Origin: CALDUY01 sp046350255
GTDB lineage: Bacteria; Planctomycetota; Planctomycetia; Gemmatales; Gemmataceae
Assembly: GCA_046350255.1 (NCBI GenBank)
Contig: JAXMAV010000010.1
Coordinates: 292,501-356,500, forward strand
DNA: 64,000 nucleotides
Direction of reading: 5' to 3'
In this document: one piece after another, positions 34,577 through 46,776 of the stretch
Layout of the letters: each line of letters opens with the position of its first letter
Position numbering within the stretch: position 1 is the stretch's first letter
Made by a program: the position numbers and the translations under genes
Notes under the pieces: model-generated
What the model was told of the DNA's origin: nothing
The model's input: only the letters and a program-made list of their open reading frames with translations
Database searches by the model: none

Positions 34577-37264
34577 CTATCGCCTCGTCTCGGGGGTCTT
34601 GCGGGATTCCTCGAAGAGCAGCCGCTGCCCGGCCTTGACCAGCGCCAGGGTGATAAGGCTGCCCAGCCGTCGCTCACGCAGGCCCAGGCGCCCTGCCTCG
34701 CGGAACCGATCGGCGGCTTCCTCGTAGCGCTGGCCTTCCAGAGCCTGCAGCCCGGCCAGCAGCACCGAATGGCGCAGCGGTTCATCGAGTGACCAGCGGG
34801 CGCGCCAGGTAGGATCGAGGCCGGACCACCAGACGACCGCCTCCTCGCTTGCCCCTGCCTCGTGGGCCAGTTGGGCCAGCAACGCCCGGGCATACGGGGC
34901 CGACGCACTGGTCGCCTGATCGGCGACCGCCCGGAGATGCTCGACCGCCTTGCGTTTCTCGCCCTGGTGCAAATGGGCCCACCCCAGCACGAAATGCGCC
35001 TCGGCTTCCAGGGTGCGGTTGCTCAGACAGCGCTCCGCCAGAGCCACGGCCTGGGCCGGTTGCCCCGCCACCACCTGTGCAATTGCCCCCAGGAAGTGGA
35101 ACCGCTCGTCACCCACGTCGGGCCGCACCAGCTGGGGCGCCAGGCGAGCCAGGGCCTCGCGGTCGCCCGTGGCCGTCAGTAGCGCCGCCAGGCACCAGAG
35201 CGCCTCAGCATGGTCTGGCTGGGCGTGGAGGGCTTCTTCGAGCAGTGGCCGCGCCGGATCGAGACTGGACCGTGTGCGGAAACTCTCGCGCAGAGCGAGC
35301 CGCGCTCCGAGGACGGCGATGCCAGCCCGCAGCGGTCCCTGGGTCAACCCGACGGCCTGCTGAATGATCCGGGCCCGATCGTCGCCGTTGCCGCGCTCCT
35401 GCTCGAGCATGGCATGGCGCACCAGCGGCCAGTGATCGCCCGGCGCCAGGCGGTGCCAGCTGGCCAGCAACTGAATGGAGCGATCGAGATTGCCCGCGCG
35501 GTAGTGCAGGCAGGCCAGCCGGTCGTGCGCCGCCAGGCTAGATGGCGCCAGGCGGAGCAGCACCTCGACGCTCTCGCGCGCGGGCCCCTTGTTGCCGGCC
35601 TGCTCCTGATCAAGCGAGCGCCGCAACAGGAACGATTCGGCCTGGGCAGGGTAGTTCTGTCCCAGGACAGCGGGAAACTGCCCCGGCGCGAGCTGAGCGC
35701 TGCGGGCCAGGTAGGTGTATTCCACCTCGGCGAAGTCCCAGCCCATCCGGTCGAAGAACTCGCGGGCATGGCCCGACTGGGCAAAGGTACGAGCGAACAG
35801 GTCGAGGTCGTGCGGGCCGGAGAAGCCCGTGGTGGCACAGGCGCGAGCATAGAGCCAGGCATGAATCGGCTTCAGTGCGTCGGGGTGCGTCGCCTGGAGT
35901 CGGGAGTAAGCCTGAGCCGCACGAGCATCGGCCGCCTGCACCGACGCTTGAGCATCGCACAACAGCTCCAGTTCCTCGCGCGACGCCTCGACGCCGACCT
36001 TGAACGCCTCGCCGTGGACCGCCGCCACCAGGCCGGCCCACTCGGCGTTACCCAGCACGGGATACCTTGCCAGCAACTTCAACGCCCAGGTGACGTTGCG
36101 CGGTTTGTCGTCGGGGTTGGTCGGCTTGCCCAGCGCGCCACAGAGAGCCAGGTAACCTCCCGTGAAGGGGTCCTTCGGGCTCTCCTGATCCAGCGCGAGG
36201 CGCAGATGCTTGTAGGCCTGGTCGTGCTGCCCCAGCCGCGCCAGCGACAGCCCATACCCGCGCAACAGCAGGACCGTGGGCGCGACGTTCTGCAGCAGCT
36301 TGCCGTAGAGGTCGGCCGCCTCCTGGAAGCGCTCCTGACGGTAGAACGCCTGGGCCAGGGCGATCTGCCCCTGCCGAATGATCAGCGCCAGGTCGCCGCC
36401 CAGCAGCGGGCAGACGTAGCGATGGCGGATGGCCAGCCGGCGGATGTACGATTTGCCCTCGGGCAACGCCTCGATCCACAGGCGGTCTGGCGATTTCTCC
36501 CACTGGGCCAGGCCGCGCGGTCCCACGGCGCGCTGCAGGGCTCGCATGGCCAGGCCGCTATCTCCCCCCGCAGCGACGAGCGAGACGCCCATCTGGAACG
36601 TGACGAATGGGCACGATCCATCGACGCGGTTGGCATCAGCCAGATAGCGGAGTGCCTCCTGAGGGCGTCCCAGACGGTGCAGCAGCAACCCCAGGTACAG
36701 TGGCACATCGAGGATCTGCTTGCCGACCCGTTCGTGCAGGGCAAGCAGAGGGTCGAGAGCGACTTCGAGGTGTCCCTGACGCAGCTGGTCGAGCCAGGTC
36801 CAGAACTCGGCCTCGGGGGGCGCGGTCGTCGTCAGTTTCCGCGACTGGGCGATGGCGGCGTGCAACGCCTCGCTCTCGCCGGGGCCGGCGGCGAACAGCC
36901 GGCGCACCTCGACCAGGGCGGCCTCGACCACCCGGGCTTCTTCCTCGCACACCTCCTGATCGAGCAGGCCCGCTGCCGACCGGGCATGATCGAGCGCTTC
37001 ATCGAAGCGGCGTTCCTTGAGCAGCTGTGCCACGCCGAGTTGATGCGCCTCGCCGGCCACGGCTTCCAGTCGCGCGCGCCAGGCGCTTGACTGGCGTTCG
37101 GGTTGCAGCGATTCGATCAGCTGGAGCGCCCCGGACCAGTCGCCCGCCTGGAGCAACCGACGGGCCCGGCGATGGGCGCGGGCGCGACGGGGGCCCGGGG
37201 CCAGCACCAGGTAACAAACGACCATCCCCGCGACAAGAGCGATGGCGAGGATCGCATAGAGCAT
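34577..37264 (-). CDS. membrane-anchored TPR protein of chaperone operon
   Basis: An 895-residue protein. An N-terminal membrane helix (residues 3-22, LYAILAIALVAGMVVCYLVL) is followed by a basic stretch (GPRRARAHRRARR), which by the positive-inside rule keeps the long C-terminal part in the cytosol. That part is a superhelix of many TPR-like repeats throughout (GLLLHRLGRPQEALRYLADA; YGLSLARLGQHDQAYKHLRL; LGWAHLHQGEKRKAVEHLRA). No catalytic domain. It starts 51 bp after the large Hsp70 gene and is followed after 3 bp by the soluble TPR gene. It could tether the chaperones to the membrane; this is inferred from domain layout and operon position. Confidence 0.85.
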   Translation of the reverse strand: MLYAILAIALVAGMVVCYLVLAPGPRRARAHRRARRLLQAGDWSGALQLIESLQPERQSSAWRARLEAVAGEAHQLGVAQLLKERRFDEALDHARSAAGLLDQEVCEEEARVVEAALVEVRRLFAAGPGESEALHAAIAQSRKLTTTAPPEAEFWTWLDQLRQGHLEVALDPLLALHERVGKQILDVPLYLGLLLHRLGRPQEALRYLADANRVDGSCPFVTFQMGVSLVAAGGDSGLAMRALQRAVGPRGLAQWEKSPDRLWIEALPEGKSYIRRLAIRHRYVCPLLGGDLALIIRQGQIALAQAFYRQERFQEAADLYGKLLQNVAPTVLLLRGYGLSLARLGQHDQAYKHLRLALDQESPKDPFTGGYLALCGALGKPTNPDDKPRNVTWALKLLARYPVLGNAEWAGLVAAVHGEAFKVGVEASREELELLCDAQASVQAADARAAQAYSRLQATHPDALKPIHAWLYARACATTGFSGPHDLDLFARTFAQSGHAREFFDRMGWDFAEVEYTYLARSAQLAPGQFPAVLGQNYPAQAESFLLRRSLDQEQAGNKGPARESVEVLLRLAPSSLAAHDRLACLHYRAGNLDRSIQLLASWHRLAPGDHWPLVRHAMLEQERGNGDDRARIIQQAVGLTQGPLRAGIAVLGARLALRESFRTRSSLDPARPLLEEALHAQPDHAEALWCLAALLTATGDREALARLAPQLVRPDVGDERFHFLGAIAQVVAGQPAQAVALAERCLSNRTLEAEAHFVLGWAHLHQGEKRKAVEHLRAVADQATSASAPYARALLAQLAHEAGASEEAVVWWSGLDPTWRARWSLDEPLRHSVLLAGLQALEGQRYEEAADRFREAGRLGLRERRLGSLITLALVKAGQRLLFEESRKTPETRR

Positions 37265-37315
37265 CGACTTGGCTCCCGGGCACGCAGAAGACTCGTTCTG
37301 TCTACGTTACTCCAC

Positions 37316-39904
<2,589 letters not shown>

Positions 39905-40054
39905 GGGATACCGGGAAAGAGGCGCAGGATGCGTGACGCTGCCCAGTATAGCAGCCGCGCACCCAACGGGGTAGAGTTCGAGTCTGGCTTGCTCGCCGAG
40001 TCGACTCTATGGTAAAGAGGCCAGGAAGGTAGCAGACGACGAGGCGCAACAACC

Positions 40055-41050
40055 ATGAAGATCAAACGACTGGGACAAACAGGGCTGAAAGTGTCGGAGG
40101 TGTGCCTGGGGACGATGACGTTCGCCCAGCAGGCCGACGAATCCGCCTCGTTCGCCATCATGGACCGTGCCGCCGAGGCCGGCGTCAATTTCATCGACAC
40201 GGCCGACTGCTACCCGGTCCCGCCGTTGCCCGAAACCGCTGGACGCACCGAGGAGATCATCGGGCGCTGGTTGGCGGGGCGACGGGATCAGTTCGTCGTG
40301 GCTACCAAGTGTCGCATCCGGACGGGAACCGGCCCCAACGACGAGGGCCTCTCGCGCCGACACATCCTCCGCTCGATCGAGGATAGCCTGCGCCGGCTGA
40401 AGACCGACTACATCGACCTGTACCAGGCGCATTCGCCCGATCCCGAGACGCCGCTAGAGGAAAGCCTGCGAGCGTTCGACGACCTGGTCCACCAGGGCAA
40501 GGTACGCTACGTGGGTTGCTCGAACTATCCGGCCTGGCAGGTGGCGCTGGGGCTGGGCATCAGCGCCCGGCACAACCTGGCCCGTTTCGTGTGCGTTCAG
40601 CCGCGCTACAACCTGCTCTACCGCGACATCGAGGCCGAGTTGCTGCCTCTGTGTCGCGATCAGGGGCTGGGCGTCATCGCCTACAACCCCCTTGCCGGTG
40701 GCTTCCTGACCGGGAAGTACTCCACCCTGGAGGCAGTGCCTTCCGGCACGCGCTTCAGCCTGGGCCAGACCGGCGAGTTGTACCGCGAACGCTACTGGCA
40801 CCGCGCCCAGCTCGAGGCGGTGCAGCATCTGCGGGCCCACTTCGACCGCAAGGGGGTGTCGCTGATCCAGGCCGCGGTGGCCTGGGTGCTGCAGCAGCCG
40901 GGCATCACCTCCGCCATCGTCGGCGCTTCGCGTGCCGATCAGTTGAACGAAAGTCTATCCGCGGTGAACCTGACCCTCGACGCTGAGGATCGCGAGGCCT
41001 GTCACCTCGCCTGGTACAGCCTGCCGCGGCCGACTCAGCCGCCCCGATAA
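40055..41050 (+). CDS. aldo/keto reductase
   Basis: A 331-residue NADP-dependent TIM-barrel oxidoreductase. The N-terminus MKIKRLGQTGLKVSEVCLGT is typical; the catalytic tetrad is visible as Asp and Tyr in FIDTADCYP (about residues 46-54), Lys in VVATKC and His in YQAHSPD. QPRYNLL, and the cofactor-binding GFLTGKY and AIVGASRADQL near the C-terminus, complete the family pattern. Length is normal. An insertion (PVPPLPETAGRT) follows the Tyr. It stands alone between the chaperone operon (divergent) and the next kinase gene 36 bp downstream, with which it may be co-transcribed. The substrate cannot be told from sequence. Confidence 0.93.
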   Translation: MKIKRLGQTGLKVSEVCLGTMTFAQQADESASFAIMDRAAEAGVNFIDTADCYPVPPLPETAGRTEEIIGRWLAGRRDQFVVATKCRIRTGTGPNDEGLSRRHILRSIEDSLRRLKTDYIDLYQAHSPDPETPLEESLRAFDDLVHQGKVRYVGCSNYPAWQVALGLGISARHNLARFVCVQPRYNLLYRDIEAELLPLCRDQGLGVIAYNPLAGGFLTGKYSTLEAVPSGTRFSLGQTGELYRERYWHRAQLEAVQHLRAHFDRKGVSLIQAAVAWVLQQPGITSAIVGASRADQLNESLSAVNLTLDAEDREACHLAWYSLPRPTQPPR

Positions 41051-41086
41051 CCTCCCTCCCTCCTGGACCGAAAGGGGAACTCACGG

Positions 41087-43168
41087 ATGAGACCCCCCGT
41101 AACGACCGAGGAGCTGTTGCTCCACCTTCGCCGGGCTGGCTTGCTCGACGAGGACCAGGTGAACCGACTGGCCGCCGCCTGGCCAGCCACCGACGAACCG
41201 CGCCCCCATGCTCAGGAACTGGTGCGGGCCGGGCTGCTCACACGTTACCAGGCGGAGCGTGTCCTGGCTGGCCGGGCGCGCTCGCTGCGTCTGGGGCCCT
41301 ACCGCATCCTCGACCGTCTGGGCCGAGGTGGCATGGGGCAGGTCTACAAGGCCGAGCACCTTCTCCTGCGCCGCCTGGTGGCCCTGAAGGTGCTGGCGTG
41401 CTTCCGCCGTCGAAAGCGCGCCACTCAGCCCGCGCGGGAGCCAGGGGCGAAGTGTACTCCGCGCGTGCATTCGCATCGGCCCACACAGTTGCGCCGCGAG
41501 ATCGAGACCACGGCGAGCCTGGCGCATCCGAACATTGTCGCGGCCCACGATGCCTGCCGGATCGGCAACCGCTTCGTGCTGGTGCTCGAGTACGTCGATG
41601 GGATCGATCTCGAACGGCTCCTCGCCGACACCGGCCCGCTGCCCGTCTCCTTCGCGCTGGAGCTGCTGCGTCAGGCTGCGCTGGCGCTGGGTCATCTGCA
41701 CGAGCAGGGGCTGGTCCATCGCGATGTCAAACCGGCCAACTTGATCCTGACGCACACCCCGGGCAAGGAGCACGGCCCGGTGGTCAAGCTGCTCGATCTC
41801 GGGCTGGCCTGCCCGAAAGCCCTGGCCGGCGACGAGCTGTGCGGCACTCCCGATTATCTCGCTCCGGAGCGCGGGCAGTCGTCTGACACCACCGACATCC
41901 GCAGCGATCTCTACAGTCTCGGCTGCACCTTCTACGAGCTGCTCTGCGGTCGCGTCCCCTTCCCGGGCGGCCCCTGGACGGGCAAGCTGCTCCGCCATCG
42001 CCTGGAATCACCCGAACCGATCCAGGCGCTGCGTCCCGGCCTCGAACCCGAGGTGGCAGCACTGCTCGACAAGCTCATGGCGCGCGACCCCGATGATCGC
42101 TTCGCCACGCCCGCTGCCGTGGTCGCAGCCGTCGAGGCGCTTACCCGGCCTGCTCCGCTGCCGGTTCCCCAGGCTACCGCGCCGGTGACCCCCTCTCGTC
42201 CAACGCACCTGGCCATGCCGCGCCGAGCCGTCTTCGCCTGCCTGTGTCTCGTGGCCGTTTGCCTGGGCGCCGGGGCCGGGAACGTCGCCCGGAGATCGCT
42301 GGCCGCTACCATTCCCACCGAGCCCGTTCCTCACGTCGAGCCCGAGCCGCCCGCTCCCGCCCAGCCGTTCGGCGACCTGCTCAACCAGATCGAGGAAGCG
42401 CCCGATGGGGGCGTTGTCCTGGTTCCTCCGGGACGCCACCGGCTACCCCCTATTCAGATCCGCGATCGTCGGCTGACTCTCCGCGCCGCAGGCGGGAAGG
42501 TGCTGCTCGTGCGAACCGCCCCCATGAACTGGGTGCCGTTCCTGCATTCCAACCGCGACCTGACGCTCGAAGGCATCGACCTGCAGGGTGTGCCCGCCGA
42601 GGGAGCGCCGGCCCCGTTGATCGAGGTGGAATCTGGCCGGCTGAGTCTGCGCCGCTGCAACCTGCACCAGAGCTGCGCCGCCCCGGCGCTGAGTCTGCGT
42701 CAGGGAAGTGCCCTGACCCTGGAACACAGCAGCATCACCGCCCTGGGGCAGGCAATCGCGGTGCAGGTGCCCGAGGCCGCCCCGTGCCAGGTGCATCTGC
42801 AGGAGTGCCAGGTGCGTGTCCGCGAGAGTGGCGGGCTGGCCCTGCTCCTGTGGTCCAGCGACTTTCACCCGCTGCCGTCCACCCAGGTGGTGCTGGAGCG
42901 CTGCCGGGTGCGTGCCGGCCGGGTAGTTGCCTGCCGGTCGCTCAACACGCAGGTGGGCCTTTCCGCGCAGCAGAGCCACCTGGTCTTCCTCCAGGGGTTT
43001 GTCTGCCTGGATGGTCTCCCCACGGGTGAAACCGGGAAGGGCCGGCTGTGCTGGCGCGGCGAACGCAACACCATCGAGGCCGGCGGCCCCTGGATCCGCC
43101 TGGACGGGCGAGCCGTCTCCAACGCCAACGAAGAGAACCTTGCAGCGCTCGGAGACGCCCGGCCCTGA
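41087..43168 (+). CDS. membrane Ser/Thr kinase with beta-helix-like ectodomain
   Basis: A 693-residue kinase. An N-terminal module (residues 5-65, LLLHLRRAGLLDEDQVNRLA and LVRAGLLTRYQAERVLAGRA) is shared by many planctomycete kinases. The kinase domain spans about 70-355: Gly-loop LGRGGMGQVY, Lys101, HRD 211-213, DLG 237-239 in place of DFG, and APE. A basic insert of about 28 residues (103-133) follows the catalytic Lys. One membrane helix at about 381-398 leads to an extracytoplasmic domain (420-693) with parallel-beta-helix-like strands (LTLEGIDLQGVPAE, LSLRRCNLHQSC, LTLEHSSITALGQA). It could sense a cell-wall or sugar ligand; that is a guess. Confidence 0.92.
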   Translation: MRPPVTTEELLLHLRRAGLLDEDQVNRLAAAWPATDEPRPHAQELVRAGLLTRYQAERVLAGRARSLRLGPYRILDRLGRGGMGQVYKAEHLLLRRLVALKVLACFRRRKRATQPAREPGAKCTPRVHSHRPTQLRREIETTASLAHPNIVAAHDACRIGNRFVLVLEYVDGIDLERLLADTGPLPVSFALELLRQAALALGHLHEQGLVHRDVKPANLILTHTPGKEHGPVVKLLDLGLACPKALAGDELCGTPDYLAPERGQSSDTTDIRSDLYSLGCTFYELLCGRVPFPGGPWTGKLLRHRLESPEPIQALRPGLEPEVAALLDKLMARDPDDRFATPAAVVAAVEALTRPAPLPVPQATAPVTPSRPTHLAMPRRAVFACLCLVAVCLGAGAGNVARRSLAATIPTEPVPHVEPEPPAPAQPFGDLLNQIEEAPDGGVVLVPPGRHRLPPIQIRDRRLTLRAAGGKVLLVRTAPMNWVPFLHSNRDLTLEGIDLQGVPAEGAPAPLIEVESGRLSLRRCNLHQSCAAPALSLRQGSALTLEHSSITALGQAIAVQVPEAAPCQVHLQECQVRVRESGGLALLLWSSDFHPLPSTQVVLERCRVRAGRVVACRSLNTQVGLSAQQSHLVFLQGFVCLDGLPTGETGKGRLCWRGERNTIEAGGPWIRLDGRAVSNANEENLAALGDARP

Positions 43169-43251
43169 GCGGGTCAAATCGTGGATTGCTCCGTTGCGCG
43201 CAACTCTGATATTCTGAGCGAGGTTAGCAATCCATGACAGGGAGACGAACC

Positions 43252-44460
43252 ATGCGTATCGCCGTGGGTGCGTGGGTGCTGGGTGCTCTGGTGTTGATTC
43301 AACCAGCGCCAGCGCAGAACCTGAAGACCGACACGAAGCAGAAAAGCCCCGGCGAGTCGTCGATCAACACGCCCAGCTCTGTGGGTGGCAAGCGTCTGGA
43401 CGAGTGGAAGAAGGAGCTGGCCAGCGATGACGCCAGCCGCCGCGCTACGGCCATCCTGGCGGTGCTGGAGTTCGGCGACGACGCCGCCTCGTGCGTCCCG
43501 CTGATCCTGCAACGCCTGAACGACACCGACGTCAGTCCCCGGGCCCGTGCCCTGCTGGCCCTGCGCACCATGTCCATCGATGAAAAGGACGTGCCCGCCA
43601 TCGTGCGCGGCATTGCCACCCGGCTGGTGCCTCCCACTGAAACGCAGGCGATCATTCGCTACGAGGCGGCCCTGTCGCTGTATCGCTACATTGCCGACGG
43701 CAGCCCGGCCATCCCGTCGCTCATCCAGGCGACGATGGATCGATCCTCGTGGGAAATCCGCCATCATGCGGTGGCCCTGCTCTGGCGCATCGGCGTAGCC
43801 ACGAACAAGGACAACACGCCAGACGCCCGCATCACCGAGGCCCTCCTGGCCGCGCTCCGCTTCGAGAAGACCAACAAGGTGAAGCTGGAGATCATTCAGG
43901 GGCTGGGAATGATGGGCCGGCCCAGCAGCGGCATGTTGCTCTCCAAGGTGGTCAGCGAGTTGAGCCTCTGCGCCACCCACCGCAACCGCCCGCTGGCCAT
44001 CTGGGCCTACGCCGGGCTGGTGTCCATGCAGGATGGGCAAGCAGCTGACCAGGCGCTCAACACCATCGCCAAGTTCCTCAAGAACGAGGACCTGGACACC
44101 CGCATTCAGGCGGCGGCCGCCCTGGGCGCGCTGCAGGACAAGGCCAAGAAGAAGGTGCCCGCTCTGCTGGAGATGCTGTCCGACAAGGAGCCGTTTGCCG
44201 TGCAGGCGGCCGCCAGCGCCCTGGGTGGCATCAACGATCAGAGCGATTCGGTCATCAGCGCGCTAATCCAGCTGACCGACAACAAGGACAGCTCCGTCGC
44301 AGGCGGTGGCGTCATCGGCCTGGTGCGGCTGAAGCAGAACAACGCCCGCGTCCTGGCCGTGCTCGACAAGATGCTCGAGAAGAAAGATCTCGATCGTCGG
44401 CTTCGGTTTCTGGTCGAGGATGGCATCAAGGAATTGAAGAAGCCGACGCCGAAGAAGTAA
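43252..44460 (+). CDS. secreted HEAT-repeat protein
   Basis: A 402-residue exported protein. The signal peptide covers about residues 1-21 (MRIAVGAWVLGALVLIQPAP, then AQ). The rest consists of HEAT/PBS-lyase-type helical repeats (RATAILAVLEFGDDAASCVP; RIQAAAALGALQDKAKKKVP; FAVQAAASALGGINDQSDSV), a scaffold for protein binding. ATG 43252 is preferred over 43234 because GGGAG lies about 8 nt upstream and it begins the signal peptide. It is followed after 32 bp by a second HEAT gene, and is probably co-transcribed with it. There is no enzymatic domain, and function is not known. Confidence 0.85.
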   Translation: MRIAVGAWVLGALVLIQPAPAQNLKTDTKQKSPGESSINTPSSVGGKRLDEWKKELASDDASRRATAILAVLEFGDDAASCVPLILQRLNDTDVSPRARALLALRTMSIDEKDVPAIVRGIATRLVPPTETQAIIRYEAALSLYRYIADGSPAIPSLIQATMDRSSWEIRHHAVALLWRIGVATNKDNTPDARITEALLAALRFEKTNKVKLEIIQGLGMMGRPSSGMLLSKVVSELSLCATHRNRPLAIWAYAGLVSMQDGQAADQALNTIAKFLKNEDLDTRIQAAAALGALQDKAKKKVPALLEMLSDKEPFAVQAAASALGGINDQSDSVISALIQLTDNKDSSVAGGGVIGLVRLKQNNARVLAVLDKMLEKKDLDRRLRFLVEDGIKELKKPTPKK

Positions 44461-44492
44461 TCCGCGTCCCCCCTTCACGGAGGTTCCCCGCG

Positions 44493-46205
44493 ATGGATCG
44501 CTGGGCCCTGGCGCTGGGGTTGACCCTGGCCATGTCTACCTGCCGCGCTGACATGCCCCTGTTCTTGCACAGGAGCCTGCAGGACTGGCGCAGCGAACTG
44601 GGGGCCCACGGCGCCGAGGCACGCCGTAGCGCCGCATTTGCCCTGGGTCGCCTGGGTGCATCCGCGGCAGACTCTCTCCCCGATCTGGCGAGACTGCTGC
44701 AGAAGGATCCCGAGGTCCAGGTGCAGGAGATGGCCGCCAGCGCCCTCAGTGACATTGCACTGACACTCCCCCCGGAGAAACGTCGCCAGGGCTGGTCTCA
44801 GGTGCGTACCGCCGTACAAGAGATGGCCGTCCGCCACGATCAGGCCGCCGTGCGCCGGAGCGCGACCCATGCCATCGGCGCCTTCGGTCCCGAGGCCTCG
44901 GCCAGCGAGCCAGTCTTGCTGAAAGCCCTGCGCGACCGGGACGAATCGGTGCGACAGAACGCGGCCTGGGCCCTGGGCCGGGTGGCCCAAACTGTGGAGA
45001 GCATCCCGCTGTTGTGCCAGGCGCTGGACGACCCTAACTCTCTGGTCAGACACGACAGCGCTGCCGCGCTGGGGATGCTGGCCGACCGGCTGGGGCGTGA
45101 TCGCACGCAGGATGCCGTTGCTCCGCTGATCCGGCGCGTACGCAAGGATACCGTGGTGCAGGTGCGCTCAGCGGCCCTGGCATCGCTGGCGCTACTGACC
45201 ACGCCGGCACATCGGGAACTGGCCCGCGAGCTGCTCCCCCTGCTGGCGAATGCGAACCCGGAGGTGGAGCGCGGCGCCGCCTTTGCCCTGGCCGGCATGG
45301 GAGGCGAGCCGGCCCGTCAGGCGCTCGGCGTCCTGCGTCGTTACCTGCTGGACAGCGATCCCAGCTGGCAAGCGCTGGCGGCTGCCAGCCTGGCCAGTGC
45401 CGGAGCTGCCGCTCAGCCCAGCATCGAAGACCTGGCTCGCTGCCTGAAATCGAGCCCCCATGCCGAGGTGCGCCGCAACTGCGCCATCGCCATCACCCGC
45501 GTGAGCAAGGAGCTGGCCCGCACCCCCGAGCGCACGGGACTGGACGAGGTTGGCCGCCTGGCCCTGCCCGCGCTGATAGGGGTCCTGCGCGTCACACCCG
45601 TCCGCAAGTCGGCCCCCCCGCTCGCTCGCGCCGAGGAAGAAGTGCGCGAGGCCGCCATCGAGGCCATCGCGATTATTGGCTATCCGCATAATCGCCCGGC
45701 CATGCCGCTGATCCGCACTCTGCTACAGACCGAGTCGAACCAGAACATCCGCCAGCGCTGCGTCTGGGCGCTGTTTCGCTGTCTGAACCTCGACGAGCAC
45801 GATCTCACTCCAGTGTTGCTGGACGCCCTGAAGGACAACCGCGAGGAGACGTTGCTGGTGCGCTACGACCTGGCCCGGGTACTGGCCCACCACCTGCGCG
45901 AGCATGCGCCCGACCGGGTGACCGAGACGCTCCTGAGCATGTTGAACAACCCCGGGTTGCGTGTCTTTCATAGTAGCGGCGCCACGGTCGATCGCCTGGC
46001 CGAGGAGGGGAAGCAGCCGACGTCGCGGACGGTGGCCATCCGGGGCGGCGATGCCCGCTACATGGCCGCCGACGCTTTGCGGATGCTCGGCAGCAAGGCC
46101 AGCCAGGATCCACGTGTGCGCTCCGCGCTGGAGACCGCCAGCCGCGACGAGGACGCCACCCTGCGCCGCGCGGCCGAGCTGGCGCTGCGCGACATCACTC
46201 GTTGA
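44493..46205 (+). CDS. secreted HEAT-repeat protein (PBS lyase type)
   Basis: A 570-residue protein with a signal peptide (residues 1-19, MDRWALALGLTLAMSTCRA) and then an almost continuous array of HEAT repeats: ARRSAAFALGRLGASAADSL, then VRRSATHAIGAFGPEASASE, VRQNAAWALGRVAQTVESIP, VERGAAFALAGMGGEPARQA, and so on. These form an alpha solenoid that binds partners. ATG 44493 follows CGGAGG by about 10 nt. It is second in a pair with the 402-residue HEAT protein, so the two may form one extracytoplasmic complex. tRNA-Leu lies 57 bp downstream with its own promoter. Confidence 0.87.
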   Translation: MDRWALALGLTLAMSTCRADMPLFLHRSLQDWRSELGAHGAEARRSAAFALGRLGASAADSLPDLARLLQKDPEVQVQEMAASALSDIALTLPPEKRRQGWSQVRTAVQEMAVRHDQAAVRRSATHAIGAFGPEASASEPVLLKALRDRDESVRQNAAWALGRVAQTVESIPLLCQALDDPNSLVRHDSAAALGMLADRLGRDRTQDAVAPLIRRVRKDTVVQVRSAALASLALLTTPAHRELARELLPLLANANPEVERGAAFALAGMGGEPARQALGVLRRYLLDSDPSWQALAAASLASAGAAAQPSIEDLARCLKSSPHAEVRRNCAIAITRVSKELARTPERTGLDEVGRLALPALIGVLRVTPVRKSAPPLARAEEEVREAAIEAIAIIGYPHNRPAMPLIRTLLQTESNQNIRQRCVWALFRCLNLDEHDLTPVLLDALKDNREETLLVRYDLARVLAHHLREHAPDRVTETLLSMLNNPGLRVFHSSGATVDRLAEEGKQPTSRTVAIRGGDARYMAADALRMLGSKASQDPRVRSALETASRDEDATLRRAAELALRDITR

Positions 46206-46225
46206 GAAGCCCACCACCTCGCACC

Positions 46226-46253
46226 TTGACGCCCCGCAGACGCCCGGTAGACT
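46226..46253 (+). promoter_or_regulatory. promoter of tRNA-Leu
   Basis: TTGACG (46226-46231), 16 bp, TAGACT (46248-46253), ending 9 bp before the tRNA 5' end. Hexamers match consensus at five and four positions. Position just before a stable RNA gene supports it. Confidence 0.65.
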
Positions 46254-46262
46254 GGACGTAGA

Positions 46263-46345
46263 GCCGAAGTGGCGGAATGGCAGACGCGTCAGACTCAAAA
46301 TCTGATATCCTCACGGGTGTGTGGGTTCGAGTCCCACCTTCGGCA
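46263..46345 (+). tRNA. tRNA-Leu (anticodon CAA)
   Basis: 83 nt. The acceptor GCCGAAG pairs with CTTCGGC, discriminator A; the anticodon loop CTCAAAA gives CAA; the long variable arm (ATATCCTCACGGGTGT region) is typical of class II tRNAs; T loop GGTTCGAGTCC. CCA is not encoded. Confidence 0.96.
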
Positions 46346-46376
46346 CTCAGATCATCTCCTTCAGAACCTCTCCCAC

Positions 46377-46742
46377 TCAGCCAAACGAGCGCACGGCCTC
46401 GGTGACGTCGTGGTAGCTCAGGAGCAGATCGGAGAGTCGGCTGATGCGCAGGAGTTCCTCCAGGGGACGTGGGACGGCGCACAGTACCAGGCGGCCGCCA
46501 GCGGCACGGGCGCGGTTCAGCAGGCCGACCAGCCGGCCCAGGCCTCGGCTAGCCAGGTATTTCACCTCCGCGCAGTCGAGCACAAGGCGGCTGCGGCCCT
46601 CGCCGGCCAGCAACTGCTCCGCCTGCTGAAACATCGCCTCGGTTTCCGCGTCGTCGCGCAGCATCGGCAACTTGATGCGGAGCACCGTTACTGCTCCGTG
46701 ATCCTGGCGTTCTAACCCGCTGGCCTGATGGGGATTGCTCAA
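46377..46742 (-). CDS. STAS-domain anti-sigma factor antagonist-like protein
   Basis: A 121-residue single-domain protein of the SpoIIAA/RsbV type. The STAS core is VTVLRIKLPML at residues 18-28, LVLDCAEVKYLASRGLGRLV at about 53-72 and GGRLVLCAVPRPLEELLRIS at about 82-101. The serine after YLA in the conserved loop corresponds to the phosphorylatable Ser of anti-sigma factor antagonists, so it may be regulated by a kinase or phosphatase of the RsbW/SpoIIE kind encoded elsewhere. In planctomycetes such proteins are numerous and often act in partner-switching. The gene converges on tRNA-Leu and lies 34 bp before the end-to-end neighbouring isomerase gene. Confidence 0.88.
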   Translation of the reverse strand: MSNPHQASGLERQDHGAVTVLRIKLPMLRDDAETEAMFQQAEQLLAGEGRSRLVLDCAEVKYLASRGLGRLVGLLNRARAAGGRLVLCAVPRPLEELLRISRLSDLLLSYHDVTEAVRSFG

Positions 46743-46776
46743 GGTATCCTCGTCGTGTTGAACCCGGGAGATTCAC

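Noticed and set aside
39905..40054. Heat-shock (sigma-32 or HrcA/CIRCE) element before the large Hsp70
   Set aside because: No CIRCE inverted repeat or sigma-32-like pair was found; only a TATACT -10-like hexamer without a matching -35.
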